Shown piece by piece: positions 35,208-43,846 of a stretch of DNA of 47,263 nt. How positions within the stretch are numbered: position 1 is the first letter of the stretch; each line of letters opens with the position of its first letter. The DNA is taken from positions 52,681-99,943 of the forward strand of contig CAZSRX010000007.1 of assembly GCA_964609675.1 (NCBI GenBank), in the 5' to 3' direction. The position numbers and the translations under genes are program-made. The DNA comes from CAZSRX01 sp964609675 [NCBI: uncultured Bacteroidota bacterium]. Its GTDB lineage: Bacteria; CLD3; SB21. Under the pieces are notes generated by a model. It did not search any database. It worked only from the letters and a program-made list of their open reading frames with translations, and was not told the DNA's origin.

Positions 35208-35236
35208 TTAACAAAAAGGTTATAGAAACGTATAGT
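35208..35236 (+). promoter_or_regulatory. Sigma70-type promoter of the OsmC-family gene
   Basis: TTAACA (35208-35213), a 17-bp spacer and TATAGT (35231-35236) lie 53 bp before the ATG of the OsmC-family gene. The match is good (five of six in each box) and the position is right. Confidence 0.5.
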
Positions 35237-35289
35237 ACGGTCTATGTAAAAAAATAATATTAGCCGGAAATAAAAAACGGAGATACTGT

Positions 35290-35709
35290 ATGAGCGTAAA
35301 TGTAAAATGGATTTCAGGTAAGCACTTTCAGGGTAAAGGATCGGCATCGGACGTAACGGTTGCTATGGACGCTTCGCCGGACCACGGCGGGGAGGGTATG
35401 GGACCGACACCGATGGAAATGCTGCTGATTGGTATGGGAGGCTGCAGCGGGATTGATGTGGTGGATATACTGAAAAAGTCGAGGCAGGATATTACCGGAC
35501 TTGAAATCAATATATCCGGCGTGCGGGCCAATGATTACCCAAAAGTATATACAAAAATTCATCTTGAATTTGTTATTACAGGGACAAAAGTGGATACTGC
35601 CGCCGTCGAACGCGCCATCAAACTGAGTCATGAAAAATACTGTTCCGCCATGGCCATGTTGGGTAAAACCGCCGAAATAACGCATGAATACAAAATAATA
35701 AACTCCTAA
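35290..35709 (+). CDS. OsmC family peroxiredoxin-like protein
   Basis: OsmC/Ohr-family proteins reduce peroxides with a pair of cysteines. The 139-residue protein has the family fold pattern and both cysteines: one in 'GGCSGIDVVDIL' (residue ~57) and one in 'HEKYCSAMAML' (residue ~118). The stretch 'GEGMGPTPMEMLLIGMGGC' is typical of the YhfA-like branch, which is less well understood than Ohr. A GGAG lies 8 bp before the ATG, and a promoter-like sequence is in front. The hydrolase gene follows after 31 bp. Confidence 0.9.
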   Translation: MSVNVKWISGKHFQGKGSASDVTVAMDASPDHGGEGMGPTPMEMLLIGMGGCSGIDVVDILKKSRQDITGLEINISGVRANDYPKVYTKIHLEFVITGTKVDTAAVERAIKLSHEKYCSAMAMLGKTAEITHEYKIINS

Positions 35710-35740
35710 TCCGAATTCATCATTAATTACCGAGCCGGAA

Positions 35741-36724
35741 ATGCGACATACAATTTACTTCAGGACAATTCTTGCGCTCTTGACCTATTCGTTACTGTCA
35801 ACTTCTTGCAAAAAAGCGGAAACACCTCTGGAAATCTCTGTTGCCGAGACCTCATGGATGGACACGCTTTCTATTCCGTATATGATGCAGAAGTCGTTTT
35901 CCGGCGGCAATCTGAAGAAAGGTAAAATTCTGGCCCGGGATCCGGAGTACACACGGTATTATATCACCTACCGAAGCGGCCCGTTGACCATTTCCGGCAT
36001 TATGAACGTCCCTAAAGGCAAGGGCCCGTTTCCGGTGCTGATTCTGAATCACGGTTATATTAATCCGAAAATATACACTAACGGCCGCGGGCTCAAAAGG
36101 GAACAGGATTATCTGGCCAAACGCGGCTACGTGGTCATTCACCCGGATTATCGCAACCACGCCGATTCGGATAAGGATACGGTAAATAACATGAGATTCC
36201 GCCTCGGTTATGTGGAGGACGTGATCAATTGTGTTGAAGCGGTCAAAAAATCCGATTATCCTTTTCTGGATAAAGAGCGGATCGGCATGCTCGGCCATTC
36301 GATGGGCGGCGGGATTTGCCTGAATGTGATGGTCATGAGGCCTAAACTAGTCAAAGCGTTCGTATTATTCGGCTCAGTCAGCTCGGATTTACGAAACAAC
36401 TTCTACCGCTGGACGATACGCAGCCCGGAAGGAGACAGCGTTTTGCGGAGGATCGGCAGCCCCGCGCAAAACCCGAAATTCTGGGACCGCATATCACCCA
36501 TAAGCTATTTGCAGAACGTGGAATCACCCGTGCTGATACAGCACGGTGCGGCCGACGAATCCTGTCCCGTAGCGTGGGCGCGGACGCTGAATGATACCCT
36601 CGCCGCGCTTAAAAAGAACGTGACGTATTACGAATATCCCGCCGGCAAGCATGAATTCATCAACGAATGGCCGTTGGTGATGAAGAGGACAGCGGAGTTC
36701 TTTGATAGGTATTTGAAAAATTAA
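35741..36724 (+). CDS. Exported alpha/beta hydrolase (prolyl-oligopeptidase/dienelactone-hydrolase-like)
   Basis: The 327-residue protein begins with a signal sequence that ends in 'LLSTSCKK', a possible though not ideal lipobox, so it may be a lipoprotein. The hydrolase core has 'ILNHGYINPK' (oxyanion strand), 'RGYVVIHPDYRNH', the nucleophile elbow 'GMLGHSMGGGICL', the acid in 'VLIQHGAADESCPV' and the histidine in 'YPAGKHEFINEWP'. The family includes S9 peptidases, acyl-peptide hydrolases and carboxylesterases; the substrate is unknown. A broken copy of its last 30 codons lies 110 bp downstream (36835-36927). Confidence 0.88.
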   Translation: MRHTIYFRTILALLTYSLLSTSCKKAETPLEISVAETSWMDTLSIPYMMQKSFSGGNLKKGKILARDPEYTRYYITYRSGPLTISGIMNVPKGKGPFPVLILNHGYINPKIYTNGRGLKREQDYLAKRGYVVIHPDYRNHADSDKDTVNNMRFRLGYVEDVINCVEAVKKSDYPFLDKERIGMLGHSMGGGICLNVMVMRPKLVKAFVLFGSVSSDLRNNFYRWTIRSPEGDSVLRRIGSPAQNPKFWDRISPISYLQNVESPVLIQHGAADESCPVAWARTLNDTLAALKKNVTYYEYPAGKHEFINEWPLVMKRTAEFFDRYLKN

Positions 36725-36834
36725 TGCTGCTGGTCCGCCGGAGGCCTTCCGGGGGTCGTGATGCAGGCACAGATTTTAAATTGTGTATTCAGCAAAGAAT
36801 CCGTTTACGTTACAGGTGCCCTGAAGGCCCTGCG

Positions 36835-36927
36835 GTTACGAAAATCCCGCAGGCAAGCACGAATTCATCAACGAATAGCGGTTAGTGATGAAGAGAACGG
36901 CGGAGTTCTTTGATAAGTATTTGTAGT
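36835..36927 (+). pseudogene. Remnant of a second copy of the hydrolase 3' end
   Basis: This stretch reads 'YENPAGKHEFINE', stop, 'RLVMKRTAEFFDKYL', stop. It lines up base for base with the end of the intact hydrolase gene (about nt 36628-36720), with TGG changed to TAG. Nothing upstream of it (36725-36834) resembles the rest of the gene. It is the leftover of a tandem duplicate, or of a copying event, that lost its body. Confidence 0.75.
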
Positions 36928-36962
36928 GATCATTGTCGGATAGTAAACTCTATTAAATTCGC

Positions 36963-36991
36963 TTGACTTTCGCGTTCCGATTAAGTATAAT
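36963..36991 (+). promoter_or_regulatory. Strong sigma70-type promoter of the SRP RNA
   Basis: TTGACT (36963-36968), a 17-bp spacer and a perfect TATAAT (36986-36991) end about 6 bp before the first base of the SRP RNA, as expected for a stable RNA gene. Confidence 0.85.
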
Positions 36992-36996
36992 AATGC

Positions 36997-37098
36997 GCCC
37001 GAGCCTTACGCAATTTGAGGCCGCTGAACCCCGCCAGGTCCGGAAGGGAGCAACGGTAAGCTAAGTCACAGATGTGCCGTAACCAGCTTGGGCATTTT
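36997..37098 (+). ncRNA. ffs: Small SRP RNA (4.5S RNA)
   Basis: This RNA pairs with Ffh to form the signal recognition particle that brings membrane proteins to the translocon. The conserved tip is seen as 'CCGCCAGGTCCGGAAGGGAG' around 37031-37050, with the asymmetric-loop partner 'AGCAACGG' following. The ends GCCCGAGC (36997-37004) and GCTTGGGC (37086-37093) pair to close the long hairpin, and a T-run (37095-37099) follows. About 97-100 nt is the size of the compact bacterial form without the Alu domain. Confidence 0.92.
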
Positions 37099-37226
37099 TA
37101 ATATATTACTTAACCGTTAAGATCGCCGAGAAATGACGCAATGAAAGCGCAAAGTTTTTTTCTAAGTATTTTATTGCGAACGTTGCAACGTCTCTGCGCT
37201 CTATGCGGTAAAAAAAGAGATAGACG

Positions 37227-38984
37227 ATGTCTTATTTAGTTATAGCCCGCAAGTGGCGCCCGATGTTGTTCAACGATGTGATTGGTCAGGAACACGTGAC
37301 GACCACGCTCAAAAACGCCATTGAGTCCGGTCGCATCGCGCATGCATACATTTTTTCGGGTCCGCGGGGAGTGGGGAAGACCACCACCGCACGCATACTC
37401 GCCAAGGCGCTCAAATGCGAGAACGGCGGCCCCACCGCCACGCCGTGCGGCGAATGCACGAACTGCCTGGAAATCACCAACGGCCGCAATCTCGACGTAC
37501 TCGAGATCGACGGAGCTTCCAACCGCGGCATCGACGAGATCCGCAACATCCGCGACAACGTGCGCTACCACGCCGTCAAAGGCGGCTACAAGGTCTATAT
37601 CATCGATGAATTCCACATGATCACCAAGGATGCTTTTAACGCGCTCCTCAAGACGCTGGAAGAGCCGCCGCCGCAGGTGGTGTTCATCTTTGCGACCACC
37701 GAGCCGCACAAGATCATCCCGACGATATTATCCCGCTGCCAGCGGATGGATTTCCGCCGCATACCAATTGATAAAATTGTGGCCCGTCTGCGCTATATCT
37801 GCGACCAGGAAAAAATAACCATCGATGACGAGTCGCTGTTCATCATGGCGCAGCGTTCCGACGGCGGCATGCGCGACGCACTGACCCTTCTGGATCAGGT
37901 CATTTCCTTCTGCGGCGATGCGATCCGCATAGAAACTTTGCGACCGGCGCTCGGGGTGATTAATCAGGAACTATACTTCGACCTCACGGACGTTATTCTC
38001 AATAAAAATATTCCGGGCGCGTTTGAATTTGTCTCGAAAACCCTTGAAAGCGGGTACGATATCACCGAATTTTTGCACGGCTTTGTGGAGCATATCCGCA
38101 ACATTCTTGTCATGAAAACCTGCAGCGATCTGTCATTGATTGAGGTTTATGAAGGTTATCGTGATAAATACAAATCTTATACGGAATCTTTTACGGAGAC
38201 TGATTTACTGCGCATCATGAACCTCATCGCTGAGACCATTCAACGCCTGAAGTGGAGCATTAAGCAACGGTTGATTTTTGAGCTTGCTGTGCTGAAGCTG
38301 ACTCAGATGACGGACAGCGTGACGATTGAAGATATCATCCGTTCCATAGAACAAAACCATTCGGAAGGAGCCGACGGCCAAACCGCCGAAGCATTAAAAA
38401 AAAAAGAACTGACCGTTAACGAATCGCCCGTAGTATATCCGGCTCCCGCTAACCCGATTACCGAATCGTTAAAAGATAATCCTCCAGCCGTATCAAAAAC
38501 CGCAACTGCGCCGGTGGGGTTGCAGCAGATAGAATCCAGTTGGACGGCTTTCGTGGAAAAAGTGCAGTCCCAGAAAATGCGTGTCGGCTCACTCTTTCGG
38601 GATTCCTATCCCAACCGGCTCATCGGCAATATGTTGTATGTAAAGTTTACCGGCCAGACCATCGAAAATATCCATCGCGATATCATCAATAACGAACACG
38701 ATTTCCTGACCAGGGTTATGCGCGACGTAACCGGTGCGGTATTGCGCATTTGTTGCGATGATTCGCCGAATACATCTCATGAAAAAACCGGCGCCGTCAT
38801 GGGGGAAACCGGTTTGTATGATAAGAATGAAACCGCCGTATCTCACGCGATTGAATCGGTAAAAATCCCCGATAAATCGGAACTGTTCCGCCGGGTACGC
38901 GAACTGCAGCAGAATCATGGCGAGCTGCGCAAAGTCATCGATATGTTCGACGCCCAACTTATGGATGTCAACTACAAAAATTAA
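37227..38984 (+). CDS. dnaX: DNA polymerase III subunit gamma/tau
   Basis: DnaX is the ATPase core of the clamp loader. The 585-residue protein has 'YLVIARKWRPMLFNDVIGQEHV' at the N-terminus and the P-loop 'GPRGVGKTTTARILAKAL'. The zinc cysteines are in 'CENGG...CGECTNC', the Walker B variant is 'YIIDEFHMI', followed by 'AFNALLKTLEEPP' and the SRC arginine finger 'ILSRCQRMDF'. The C-terminal part (after ~370) is low in similarity, as is usual for the tau region. No programmed frameshift site was evident. The bases coding residues ~50-170 are far richer in GC than the rest. It leads the usual dnaX-ybaB-recR order. Confidence 0.96.
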   Translation: MSYLVIARKWRPMLFNDVIGQEHVTTTLKNAIESGRIAHAYIFSGPRGVGKTTTARILAKALKCENGGPTATPCGECTNCLEITNGRNLDVLEIDGASNRGIDEIRNIRDNVRYHAVKGGYKVYIIDEFHMITKDAFNALLKTLEEPPPQVVFIFATTEPHKIIPTILSRCQRMDFRRIPIDKIVARLRYICDQEKITIDDESLFIMAQRSDGGMRDALTLLDQVISFCGDAIRIETLRPALGVINQELYFDLTDVILNKNIPGAFEFVSKTLESGYDITEFLHGFVEHIRNILVMKTCSDLSLIEVYEGYRDKYKSYTESFTETDLLRIMNLIAETIQRLKWSIKQRLIFELAVLKLTQMTDSVTIEDIIRSIEQNHSEGADGQTAEALKKKELTVNESPVVYPAPANPITESLKDNPPAVSKTATAPVGLQQIESSWTAFVEKVQSQKMRVGSLFRDSYPNRLIGNMLYVKFTGQTIENIHRDIINNEHDFLTRVMRDVTGAVLRICCDDSPNTSHEKTGAVMGETGLYDKNETAVSHAIESVKIPDKSELFRRVRELQQNHGELRKVIDMFDAQLMDVNYKN

Positions 38985-39001
38985 TCAAGGGACATTGGAT
39001 T

Positions 39002-39325
39002 ATGCCTAAAAATCTTGATCTGAAAAGCTTGATGAAAGAAGCCGAGAAAATGCAGAAACAAATGGCCGAACAGCAGGCGAAGCTTGACGATATTATCGTA
39101 GAAGGTTCTTCCGGCGGCGGCATGGTGACCGTTACAGCCACGGCCGGTCAGAAGATTAAAAGTATCCGACTGGAAAAGGAAGTGGTCAATCCTGACGATA
39201 TCGGCATGCTTGAGGATCTCATTCTATCCGCCGTCAACAACGCCCTGCACAAAGCGGAAGAAGCCGCCAGCGCGGAGATGAATAAAATCACGGCCGGACT
39301 GATGCCCGGATTGAAAATCAAATAA
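39002..39325 (+). CDS. ybaB: YbaB/EbfC nucleoid-associated protein
   Basis: The 107-residue protein shows the YbaB pattern: an N-terminal helix ('LKSLMKEAEKMQKQMAEQQAKL'), the strand part 'VEGSSGGGMVTVTATAGQKIKSIRL' and the closing helix 'MLEDLILSAVNNALHKAEEAASAEMNKI'. It binds DNA as a dimer and is nearly always found between dnaX and recR, as here (18 bp after dnaX and 3 bp before recR). Confidence 0.95.
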   Translation: MPKNLDLKSLMKEAEKMQKQMAEQQAKLDDIIVEGSSGGGMVTVTATAGQKIKSIRLEKEVVNPDDIGMLEDLILSAVNNALHKAEEAASAEMNKITAGLMPGLKIK

Positions 39326-39328
39326 TCC

Positions 39329-39934
39329 ATGCAATATACCTCTGAAACCCTGGAACGGCTTATACGCGAATTATCGAAACTGCCGGGAATTGGCCATAAA
39401 ACCGCGCAACGGTTGGCGTTTTACCTTCTCAAACAGCCGTTAAGCGAGATTCAGATTCTGACACGGACTTTGACGGACCTAAAAGAAAAAATCCGTTTCT
39501 GTTCGGTCTGTTACAATATCACGGAAACGGATCCCTGCGCAATATGCAGTAACAGCCGTCGCGATTCTTCGGTAATCTGCGTGGTCGAGGAGGCAAATGA
39601 CGTGCTGGCCATTGAACGCACCGAGCAGTACCGTGGACTTTATCATGTACTGGGCGGCGTCATTAATCCGCTGGAAGGCATTGGTCCCGATAAATTACGT
39701 ATTGGTGAACTAATCCGACGAATCCAGCCCCACGTCCACGAAGTCATCCTTGCTATCAATCCGAACGTGCAGGGCGATGCGACGATATTATACATCCAAG
39801 AAAAGCTCAAGACCTATCCGGTAAAAGTAACCCGTATTGCACGAGGTATTCCCATAGGCAGCGATCTGGAATTTGCTGACCAGGTTACTTTGACACGGGC
39901 GCTGGAAGGGCGGATGACTATTGTCAGCAGTTAA
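39329..39934 (+). CDS. recR: Recombination mediator RecR
   Basis: RecR works with RecF/RecO to load RecA at gaps. The 201-residue length is exact for the family. It has the helix-hairpin-helix 'LSKLPGIGHKTAQRLAFYLL', the four-cysteine zinc finger 'CSVCYNITETDPCAICSN', and the Toprim domain starting at 'SSVICVVEEANDVLAIERT' with 'YHVLGGVINPLEGIGPD'. The C-terminal 'VTRIARGIPIGSDLEFADQVTL' is the usual Walker-like end. Confidence 0.97.
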   Translation: MQYTSETLERLIRELSKLPGIGHKTAQRLAFYLLKQPLSEIQILTRTLTDLKEKIRFCSVCYNITETDPCAICSNSRRDSSVICVVEEANDVLAIERTEQYRGLYHVLGGVINPLEGIGPDKLRIGELIRRIQPHVHEVILAINPNVQGDATILYIQEKLKTYPVKVTRIARGIPIGSDLEFADQVTLTRALEGRMTIVSS

Positions 39935-39946
39935 GAAAGGCATTAT

Positions 39947-41125
39947 GTGATTAGCAGAAACCAGTACGATATCATCGTTGTAGGCGCAGGTCCCGCCGGA
40001 AGCACCGCTGCCCGTTTTGCGGCAAAGCACGGTGCGAATGTCCTCCTTCTTGAGAAGGATCGTGATATCGGTGTTCCGGTGCGTTGCGCCGAAGGTGTAG
40101 GCGCCCTTGGGTTGCTCAAAGTGGTCGATACCATTGATCCACGGTGGATTGCGACAACCATTACCGGTTTCCGTCTTGTGGCGCCGGACGGTACCGCCGT
40201 CGAAAGCAAGTGGGGCGACAAAGGTTATTGCCTCGAGCGTAAAATTTTTGATAATGATCTGGCTTTGCTGGCCGCTCAAAACGGCGTGGAAGTCGTTACC
40301 AAGGCTTACGTATATGACTTAATAAAGAACGCCAAAGGCATTCAAGGCGTAAGGGTTCGTCATCAGGATAAAGACATTGAAATAGAGGGACATATTGTGA
40401 TTGGAGCGGACGGCGTGGAATCCCGCGTCGGTCGGTGGGCGGGCGTCCATACATTTACCAAAATGGAGGATATGGAAACCTGCGTGCAATACACGCTATC
40501 CAATCTGGACGTGCCTCAGGATACGTGTGAATTTATTTTTTCCACGGAAAAAGCGCCTGGTGGTTACATTTGGGTGTTCCCTAAGGGAAACGGAAAAGCG
40601 AATGTCGGCATTGGTATAGCCGGTACCTATTCAAAAATCAAATCGCCCCAGCAATACCTGAACGAATATATCGCGGAGCGATTTCCTGAGAAGCCTGTTC
40701 TTTCAACCACTTGCGGCGGCGTACCGTGTGCCGTTACGCTGAAACAAATCGCGGGCGACGGTTTTATGCTGGTCGGCGACGCGGCGCATCAGGCGAACCC
40801 GATTTCAGGAGGCGGAATCGTTTCGGGTATGGTTGCCGGTAAAATGGCCGGAATCATAGCCGCAGAAGCCGCGCGGGAAAAGGATTACAGCCGCAAACGC
40901 TTATCGGAATATGAAACCAACTGGAACAAAACGATAGGGAAAGATTACCATCGTTTTTATAAAATCAAGGAATTTGTGGATCGTTTCTCAGATGAAAAAA
41001 TGAACCGTCTGGCGCATGAATTGTGCAAAGTGCCAAAAGACGACCTGACCATGATGAAAATTTTCAAAACCGCCCTAAAAACAAATCCTAAATTATTATT
41101 TGAAGTTATCAAACTTTTTAAGTAA
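39947..41125 (+). CDS. Geranylgeranyl-reductase-family FAD-dependent oxidoreductase
   Basis: The 392-residue flavoprotein has the dinucleotide motif 'IVVGAGPAGSTAARFAA' at the N-terminus, the acidic strand end 'VLLLEKD', the family-marking 'PVRCAEGVG' with its cysteine, the middle 'VIGADGVESRVGRWAG', and the second FAD motif 'FMLVGDAAHQANPISGGGI'. This family saturates isoprenoid chains: archaeal digeranylgeranyl lipids, plant phytyl groups or menaquinone tails. The start is GTG, with AAGAAAGG 6-8 bp upstream. It follows recR by 12 bp. The substrate in this organism is unknown; menaquinone or another polyprenyl compound is a fair guess, and an ether-lipid role is possible but unproven. Confidence 0.88.
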   Translation: MISRNQYDIIVVGAGPAGSTAARFAAKHGANVLLLEKDRDIGVPVRCAEGVGALGLLKVVDTIDPRWIATTITGFRLVAPDGTAVESKWGDKGYCLERKIFDNDLALLAAQNGVEVVTKAYVYDLIKNAKGIQGVRVRHQDKDIEIEGHIVIGADGVESRVGRWAGVHTFTKMEDMETCVQYTLSNLDVPQDTCEFIFSTEKAPGGYIWVFPKGNGKANVGIGIAGTYSKIKSPQQYLNEYIAERFPEKPVLSTTCGGVPCAVTLKQIAGDGFMLVGDAAHQANPISGGGIVSGMVAGKMAGIIAAEAAREKDYSRKRLSEYETNWNKTIGKDYHRFYKIKEFVDRFSDEKMNRLAHELCKVPKDDLTMMKIFKTALKTNPKLLFEVIKLFK

Positions 41126-41160
41126 TATATAGTTCATCCGACTATAAAGAGAGAAAGCTG

Positions 41161-41766
41161 TTGCAGACCATGAAAAACCATTTAGGAGAAGTCATATCTG
41201 TAAGCGATAAACTGATTGAAGTGGATTTTTCACCGGATAACAGAGTGCCGCCGCCGGCATTTGGCAGTTTTATTAAAATTGAAAGTCCTGATACAACATG
41301 GTATGGTTTGGTATATAATGCAAGGATGGTTACCAATCCCTCACAGACCAAACCTTTTAGTCCCGCGCAAACACCCGGACAATCAGATTATAACCGTTCG
41401 CTGAATCACGATTTATTCAAAACCATTTTACAGATTATTTTAATCGGACAAACAGACGGCAGACGGTTTTCCGTTCAGGTGCGTTCCAAACCGGAGTTAT
41501 TTCAAAAGGTAGCTTTTCCTAATGATGATGAAATCCATACCATCGCATTGCATCTGGACTTCATCACCAATATATCGCTTTATGACGGTCGGATACCGGC
41601 CGAACAACTCATGCTCACGGTGCTTCGTCGTTTAATGACCTTTGAGAACAACTGGCTGACGGCCCATACACAAAAAATCCTTCAGCAACTGCAGAATGAC
41701 AAACATCTGACCCTAAGCCAGATGCATCGGCTAATAATTAAGGACCATCCCGGAGACAAACAATGA
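41161..41766 (+). CDS. Uncharacterised protein with HAS-barrel-like N-terminus
   Basis: The gene encodes about 200 residues. The N-terminal ~75 ('GEVISVSDKLIEVDFSPDNRVPPPAFGSFIKIE...WYGLVYNARMV') look like a small beta-barrel of the HAS kind found at the front of HerA-type ATPases; here no ATPase follows. The rest is mostly helical ('AEQLMLTVLRRLMTFENNWLTAHTQKILQQLQNDKHL'). The start is either TTG at 41161 or ATG at 41170. The ribosome-site GAGAGAAAG fits TTG closely and ATG loosely. It ends in ATGA overlap with the phosphorylase gene, so they are coupled. Confidence 0.65.
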   Translation: MQTMKNHLGEVISVSDKLIEVDFSPDNRVPPPAFGSFIKIESPDTTWYGLVYNARMVTNPSQTKPFSPAQTPGQSDYNRSLNHDLFKTILQIILIGQTDGRRFSVQVRSKPELFQKVAFPNDDEIHTIALHLDFITNISLYDGRIPAEQLMLTVLRRLMTFENNWLTAHTQKILQQLQNDKHLTLSQMHRLIIKDHPGDKQ

Positions 41767-42584
41767 ATCCACTCCGTGCCCGCATTGATGAATCCATTGG
41801 TTTCATTCGTTCCAAAACTGCCTTTCAGCCTGATATCGGAGTTATATTAGGATCTGGTCTTGGGCCTTTTGCCGAAACACTCGAAAAACCGGATATTATA
41901 TCCACAGCCGAAATTCCGCATTTTGCTAAATCCACGGTGGAAGGCCATGAGGGCAAATTATATTTCGGCACATTGGGAGGAAAGAAAGTACTGGCTGTAA
42001 AAGGCCGTGTTCATTATTATGAGGGATATACCATGGGGGAGGTAACGTATATTGTACGACTAATGCACTTTCTCGGTGTAAAATCGCTGATTGTCACTAA
42101 CGCGGCCGGCGCAGTGAATCCGAATTTTACACCCGGCGACCTGATGATTATCACCAGCCATATCAACTTTTTCTTTGACAACCCGCTCCGCGGTCCGAAC
42201 GATGAATCCATGGGACCGCGCTTTCCGGACATGTCTTCAGATTACGATCCCGAATACGCGCAGCTCGCCGAAAGAATTGCATTGAATTTGCGCATCAAAA
42301 CTCAGCGCGGCGTCTATTGCGCCAGTTCCGGACCGACTTACGAGACGCGAGCCGAAGTACGCATGTTCCAGAAAATCGGCGCGGATGCCGTGGGCATGTC
42401 CACCGTACCGGAAGTAATCGTAGCCAAACACCACGGAATGCGGGTGCTCGGCATCAGCTGTATCACGAATCTGGGAACCGGCATCAGCAACGTACCTTTA
42501 AGTCATGCCGAGGTGACCGAAACCGCTAACCGGGTCCGTGACGATTTCCAGCGCCTGATTACGGAAATCATCAAACAAATGTAA
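41763..42584 (+). CDS. punA: Purine nucleoside phosphorylase (trimeric class I)
   Basis: The enzyme splits inosine/guanosine with phosphate into base and ribose 1-phosphate, for purine salvage. The 273 residues include 'IGVILGSGLGPFAETLE', 'STVEGHEGKLYFGTLGGKKVLAVKGRVHYYEGY' with the phosphate-binding residues, 'SLIVTNAAGAVNPNFTPGDLMII', 'YCASSGPTYETRAEVRMFQKIGADAVGMSTVPEVI' with the purine-site glutamate (E) region, and 'GISCITNLGTGI' carrying the base-contacting asparagine. It overlaps the preceding gene by 4 bp. Confidence 0.95.
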   Translation: MNPLRARIDESIGFIRSKTAFQPDIGVILGSGLGPFAETLEKPDIISTAEIPHFAKSTVEGHEGKLYFGTLGGKKVLAVKGRVHYYEGYTMGEVTYIVRLMHFLGVKSLIVTNAAGAVNPNFTPGDLMIITSHINFFFDNPLRGPNDESMGPRFPDMSSDYDPEYAQLAERIALNLRIKTQRGVYCASSGPTYETRAEVRMFQKIGADAVGMSTVPEVIVAKHHGMRVLGISCITNLGTGISNVPLSHAEVTETANRVRDDFQRLITEIIKQM

Positions 42585-42634
42585 TGCCCCTAAACGCATC
42601 AACCTTGCATCGATATCCGAAGTAACATCCACGC

Positions 42635-43780
42635 ATGGAAGGGTTATATAGTATCTTGAAAGATATACGGCCGACTCATGCCGTAATAAATTTAGCCGCT
42701 ATTGATCATAATATCCGGCAGATCCGTACGTTGAGCGGTAATGCACAAATTATGGCGATCGTTAAAGCCAACGCTTACGGACACGGCATTCTGGAGGTTA
42801 CCCGGCAGGCCGTGGAAAGTGGCGTGGACTATATCGGGGTAGGATTTCTGGAAGAGGGGATATTCCTCCGGCAAAACGACATCGATGCGCCGATTCTGGT
42901 GATGGGCGGCATTCTCGGATATCAGGTAAAAAAATTCATTCAATATGATCTGGAAATCACCGTTTCATCCCTGGAACTGGCTCAGCACATAAACAATGAA
43001 ATGAAAAAAGGGAAAGCGCGTGTTCATCTGAAAATTGACACCGGCATGGAGCGCATCGGCGTTTCGCATACCTATGCCGCTGAATTTATCCGCCGCGCGG
43101 CTATGATGAAAAATCTTGAGATCGTGGGTTTGTATTCTCATTTTTCCGCTTCCGACGAAGAGGATCAATCGTTTACCAAATTGCAGCTGGAGCGTTTTCA
43201 GGACGTTATTGATCAGACGAAGAAATTTGGAATTGAAATTCCCTTAAAACATATTTCGAATAGCGCCGCGCTGCTTGGCGATCTGGACTGCCGTTATGAC
43301 CTCGTGAGGCCAGGCATCATGATCTACGGAATTATGCCCGCAAAACGAATAAACAGCCGAATCGATCTTAAACCCGCTTTTTCCCTGACATCCAAGGTGG
43401 TATTTACCAAAAGAGTCAAAAGCGGTACGCCTATCAGTTATAACCGTACCTATTACACGACGAAGGATACCAATATCGTTACAGTGCCTATCGGTTACGG
43501 CGATGGATTTTCCCGTTTACTTTCAGGCCGTTCGGAGGTATTAATACACGGTAAACGCTATCCGACTGTCGGCGCTGTATGCATGGATCAGCTTATGGTT
43601 GATGTGGGCGATGATACGGTTAATTTCGGCGAAGAGGTCATTTTAATCGGCAAAATGGGATACGAAGAAATCACGGCCTGGGAAATAGCCGAGAAAATAG
43701 GGACGATACCTTATGAAATATTATGCATGATCAACGCGCGGGTGCCAAGACTTTATATAAAAGCTGATTCAATCTATTGA
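42635..43780 (+). CDS. alr: Alanine racemase
   Basis: Alr makes D-alanine for peptidoglycan. The 381-residue protein has the PLP lysine in 'IMAIVKANAYGHG', the 'ISYNRTYYTTKDTNIVTVPIGYGDGFSRLLSG' segment with the catalytic tyrosine, 'HLKIDTGMERIGV', 'LYSHFSASDE', 'VRPGIMIYG' and 'VGAVCMDQLMVDVG'. The N-terminal 'THAVINLAAIDHNIRQIR' is the usual beginning. It lies 50 bp after punA on the same strand, and no murF-type partner is adjacent. Confidence 0.95.
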   Translation: MEGLYSILKDIRPTHAVINLAAIDHNIRQIRTLSGNAQIMAIVKANAYGHGILEVTRQAVESGVDYIGVGFLEEGIFLRQNDIDAPILVMGGILGYQVKKFIQYDLEITVSSLELAQHINNEMKKGKARVHLKIDTGMERIGVSHTYAAEFIRRAAMMKNLEIVGLYSHFSASDEEDQSFTKLQLERFQDVIDQTKKFGIEIPLKHISNSAALLGDLDCRYDLVRPGIMIYGIMPAKRINSRIDLKPAFSLTSKVVFTKRVKSGTPISYNRTYYTTKDTNIVTVPIGYGDGFSRLLSGRSEVLIHGKRYPTVGAVCMDQLMVDVGDDTVNFGEEVILIGKMGYEEITAWEIAEKIGTIPYEILCMINARVPRLYIKADSIY

Positions 43781-43846
43781 TTTTAAAATTTATTATGGAT
43801 AGCTTTAGGTATATATAAACAAGTTACTTAACTTTAAGGAGGTCCT

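Noticed and set aside
35314-35685. 123-codon open frame opposite the OsmC gene
   Set aside because: The OsmC frame has both family cysteines and a promoter; the opposite strand has no start signal and no family pattern.
37236-37709. 157-codon open frame on the minus strand opposite dnaX
   Set aside because: It lies wholly opposite the conserved ATPase core of dnaX and is open only because of the GC-rich codons there; the translation has no recognisable domain.
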